Positions 7,146 to 9,148 of a stretch of 9,148 nucleotides of DNA are shown in pieces. Made by a program: the position numbers and the translations under genes. The notes under the pieces are model-generated. The model did no database searches, was not told where the DNA came from, and saw only the letters and a program-made list of their open reading frames with translations. Each line of letters opens with the position of its first letter. The stretch's first letter is position 1. Source of the DNA: Bordetella parapertussis (GTDB taxonomy: Bacteria; Pseudomonadota; Gammaproteobacteria; Burkholderiales; Burkholderiaceae_C); NCBI GenBank assembly GCA_945900685.1, contig CAMDJS010000082.1, positions 1 to 9,148 on the forward strand, written 5' to 3'.

Positions 7146-8772
7146 CTACTCAGTAGCAACCCGAACAGCGGTTTGCCAGTCTGACACTGCATTGGGGGTT
7201 TTCAGTCGCGCTAACAAACCGGTTCGCTGCAAGATGTCCAAGGGTTGAGCGTTCAAGCCGCACAACATGATTTGCACGCCTTGTCGTTCGCAGGTTTGCT
7301 GCAAGCTTTGCAAGGCATCAGCGCCGCTGGAGTCGATGTAAATCAGACCACCGAGTTCCAGTACCAGCGTATTCTTGGGCAAGTCGCTGGCGATCAACGC
7401 CAGCAAATCCACCGCGCCGAAAAACAGCGCCCCGTCTATCGCCCAGACCCGGGTTTGCGCCGAGGTGTGCAGCAACTTGCGCTGCGTCAAATGGGAAATC
7501 CGGTAGATGAATGTCAGGCAGGCGGCAACCATACCTACCGCCATGCCCACCGATAAATCCACCATCACTGTCAGCACAAACACAGCGAGCAGCGTGAAGC
7601 GGTAAGGCCAGCGAAATTGCGACAAGCGCACCAACGCGCGCCAATCACCCATATTCCAGGCGATGAACAGCAAAATGGCGCTCAACACGCCCACAGGAAT
7701 GTGCGAGACCAGCGGCGCGCCTAGCAACACAATCAACAGCAGTCCCATCGCGTGAACCATGCCGGCCACGGGGCTACTGGCACCGTTTTTCACATTGGTG
7801 ACGGTGCGCGCCAAGGCACCGGTGGCGGGCATGCCGCCGACAAAAGGCATGACCATGTTCGCCATGCCCTGTGCCATCAATTCTTGGTTGGGGTCATGGT
7901 GCCCGCCGATCATGCTGTCGCTGGCGCGCGCACAGCAAAGAGGAAATCGCGCCAAGCAATGCCAACGTGAAACTCGGCACCAGCACTGCTTGCAATTGCG
8001 CCAGTGACATGGTTGGCCATCTCAAGTCGGGCAGACCAGCGGGAATGCCGCCGAAGCGGCTGCCTATGGTCGCCACCGGCCAGTCTGTGGTGTAAACAAA
8101 CAACGTGGCTAAAAGCATGACCAACATAGGAGCGGGCATGAGTGAGAGTCGTTGCGCCATTTTTGTCGGCAACCAACGCTGCATCAGCCGTTGCCAGAAC
8201 GCTAGCAACAGCAAACTGCATGTCGTCAACAACAAGGTAGATATATCGGTTTGGTTTAAATGCGTTGAGATGACGCTGAGGATGCCGAATACATCGGCCG
8301 GCATGGTTTGTATGGGCAGGCCGAGAAAGTCTTTGATTTGTAGCATTCCTATCAACACTGCAATGCCGTTGGTGAAACCGGTGATCACGGCCACCGGTAT
8401 GAAGCGTATCAACACACCCAGCCGGAAAATGCCCATGAGCAGCAACCACAGACCCGACATCAAAGTGGCCAACATCAAGCCGTTGACGCCGTGTATGTGC
8501 ACGATGCCGTACACCATGACGACAAAGCCGCCGGCCGCACCGCTGATTTGCACCCGGCTGCCGCCTAAAGCAGCGGTCAGAAAACCGGCGATGATGGCGG
8601 TGACCAACCCGGCTTCGGGCTTGAGCCCGCAGGCAATCGCAAACGCCATGGATATCGGCAGAGCCACCACGCTGACCGTCAAACCCGCGCCAAAGTCTTT
8701 GAAAAAACGCTGGCGGTTGTAGCCGCGCAATGCGTCTATCAGTTTGGGTCGGAAAGCCGAAAGCTGAAGCAT
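7146..8772 (-). pseudogene. SulP family anion transporter with STAS domain, split by a frameshift
   Basis: An inner-membrane SulP (SLC26-like) transporter for an inorganic or organic anion; sulfate, bicarbonate and C4-dicarboxylates are all carried by relatives, and the substrate cannot be read here. Frame one, from ATG 8772, encodes residues 1-283: LTVSVVALPISMAFAIACGL (31-50), LGGSRVQISGAAGGFVVMVYG (69-89), FIPVAVITGFTNGIAVLIG (124-142) and PSFTLALLGAISSLLCAR (266-283), all transporter core. It then stops after nine foreign residues (stop at 7894-7896). A second frame continues exactly where expected with ASDSMIGGHHDPNQELMAQG, VGGMPATGALARTVTNVKNG, more membrane helices, and a STAS domain with LGGLIYIDSSGADALQSL. 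It ends at TAG 7146-7148. The joined product would be about 542 residues, normal for the family. An in-frame TAG just before the ATG limits the start. The cause may be true inactivation, a sequencing or assembly error, or recoding. It lies upstream of DUF3460-scpA-panB-panC on the same strand. Confidence 0.85.
7924..7931 (-). other. Frameshift point in the SulP gene at a GC-dinucleotide run
   Basis: The reading frame changes at or near the run GCGCGCGC (read on the minus strand after CTGT). Upstream, the frame gives LLCAR followed by the nonsense QRQHDRRAP. The homologous continuation ASDSMIGG is reached if two bases (one GC unit) are added. Removing one base would also restore the frame but shortens the loop by a residue relative to the LLCARVADS-like spacing I recall. 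The two open frames overlap from 7894 to 7955. Confidence 0.75.
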
Positions 8773-8777
8773 GTTCC

Positions 8778-8783
8778 ACTATA
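8778..8783 (-). promoter_or_regulatory. Candidate -10 box directly before the SulP start codon
   Basis: TATAGT on the minus strand ends six bases before the A of the ATG at 8772, so a start site at the usual distance would fall on the start codon itself. No -35 box is apparent at 17 bp (GCAGTT). Only GGAA one base from the ATG resembles a ribosome site and it is too close. A leaderless transcript is possible, but the evidence is one hexamer. Confidence 0.25.
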
Positions 8784-8840
8784 CGCCCGCTGATGGCGGT
8801 AACTGCTTATGAAAATCAACAGAAATGCAGGTCTAGCGAA

Positions 8841-9148
8841 TCAGTCTGTCCAGGCGGGCGGCCATTGCAGTTTCATACCGTGCTGTTTTTCAAAATCAGT
8901 GATGTCTTCAGGCCGGTCTAAGTCGGTGACAAAGTGCAGGTTCTCAGTTGGTAGCTTTAATGTTTGCGCTGCATGGCTTTGCCGCCATTCTTTGCAACCG
9001 AACTGGCTCTCGCCTGCCAAAATCTCCAGCCGTGCACGTGCGCTCAGCAATACCGGGTTGCCGGGTTGGCCATTCACAAACGGGAACAGCATGTCTTGGG
9101 TGGATGGAGCGAATGCGTGCAACAGCGTTTGTATATCTTGCGTGGTGA
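8841..9148 (-). CDS. C-terminal part of a MobA-like NTP transferase family protein, 5' end outside the window
   Basis: The open frame runs from the window edge to a TGA at 8843-8841, giving the last 102 codons of a larger protein; a start inside the window is not needed. PFVNGQPGNPVLLS and the closing VTDLDRPEDITDFEKQHG resemble the C-terminal half of MobA/MocA-like nucleotidyltransferases. These transfer a nucleotide to molybdopterin cofactor or to other small acceptors. In that family the G-x-PGHPVL segment and a late acidic D-x-D/RPED segment are conserved; here the usual His is replaced by Asn (PGNPV). The N-terminal nucleotide-binding loop is not visible, so the acceptor cannot be told. 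It is 68 bp upstream of the SulP gene on the same strand. Confidence 0.75.
   Translation of the reverse strand, partial: TTQDIQTLLHAFAPSTQDMLFPFVNGQPGNPVLLSARARLEILAGESQFGCKEWRQSHAAQTLKLPTENLHFVTDLDRPEDITDFEKQHGMKLQWPPAWTD

Noticed and set aside
7910..8779. A 289-codon open frame on the same strand as the SulP gene, in another frame
   Set aside because: It covers almost the same bases as the SulP N-terminal half, which has clear family motifs. Its own translation is rich in Arg, His and Gln with no recognisable domain, as expected of an out-of-frame reading.
8787..8799. Small inverted repeat (CCGC / GCGG) between the SulP and nucleotidyltransferase genes as a terminator
   Set aside because: The stem is only four base pairs, no T-run follows on either strand, and the genes are codirectional and closely spaced.

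Overview
The window reads as ordinary chromosomal core DNA from a betaproteobacterium of the order Burkholderiales. Comamonadaceae (Limnohabitans, Rhodoferax or similar) is the best guess. This rests on the protein signatures (a PanC with the FVNRLQF and [11 protein letters not shown] segments, a DUF3460 protein beside ScpA) and on a base composition that looks like the mid-50s % GC by eye. It is an inference, since no search was possible. No tRNA, rRNA, CRISPR array, insertion sequence or prophage was seen.

Left block (1-2034, minus strand): a secreted or membrane-anchored S41 carboxy-terminal processing protease (3' end outside the window), preceded by the glycolytic enzyme GpmA. Their likely order of transcription is gpmA then protease. 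A 77-bp divergent spacer then separates gpmA from a plus-strand block.

Middle block (2112-4332, plus strand): membrane-anchored rhodanese, glutaredoxin GrxC, the export chaperone SecB and glycerol-3-phosphate dehydrogenase GpsA. This is the same order as yibN-grxC-secB-gpsA in enterobacteria. It groups sulfur/thiol chemistry, protein export and phospholipid precursor synthesis. gpsA starts on a GTG that overlaps the secB stop.

Right block (4300-8772, minus strand): a tightly packed series reading SulP anion transporter, DUF3460 protein, scpA, panB, panC, with gaps of 30, -4, 27 and 6 bp. It therefore looks like one transcription unit. It combines anion transport, chromosome condensation and the first and last steps of pantothenate synthesis. 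panC runs 33 bp into the end of gpsA from the opposite side. The far right edge holds the C-terminal part of a MobA-like nucleotidyltransferase.

The clearest anomaly is in the SulP gene. It is split between two frames at a short GC-dinucleotide run, and the two halves together make a normal-length transporter with a STAS domain. Other points of interest are the codon-register overlap of gpsA and panC, a palindromic -10-like element between gpmA and the rhodanese gene, and a possible leaderless start for the SulP gene. I did not find a convincing undescribed system; most of the window is conserved housekeeping DNA.
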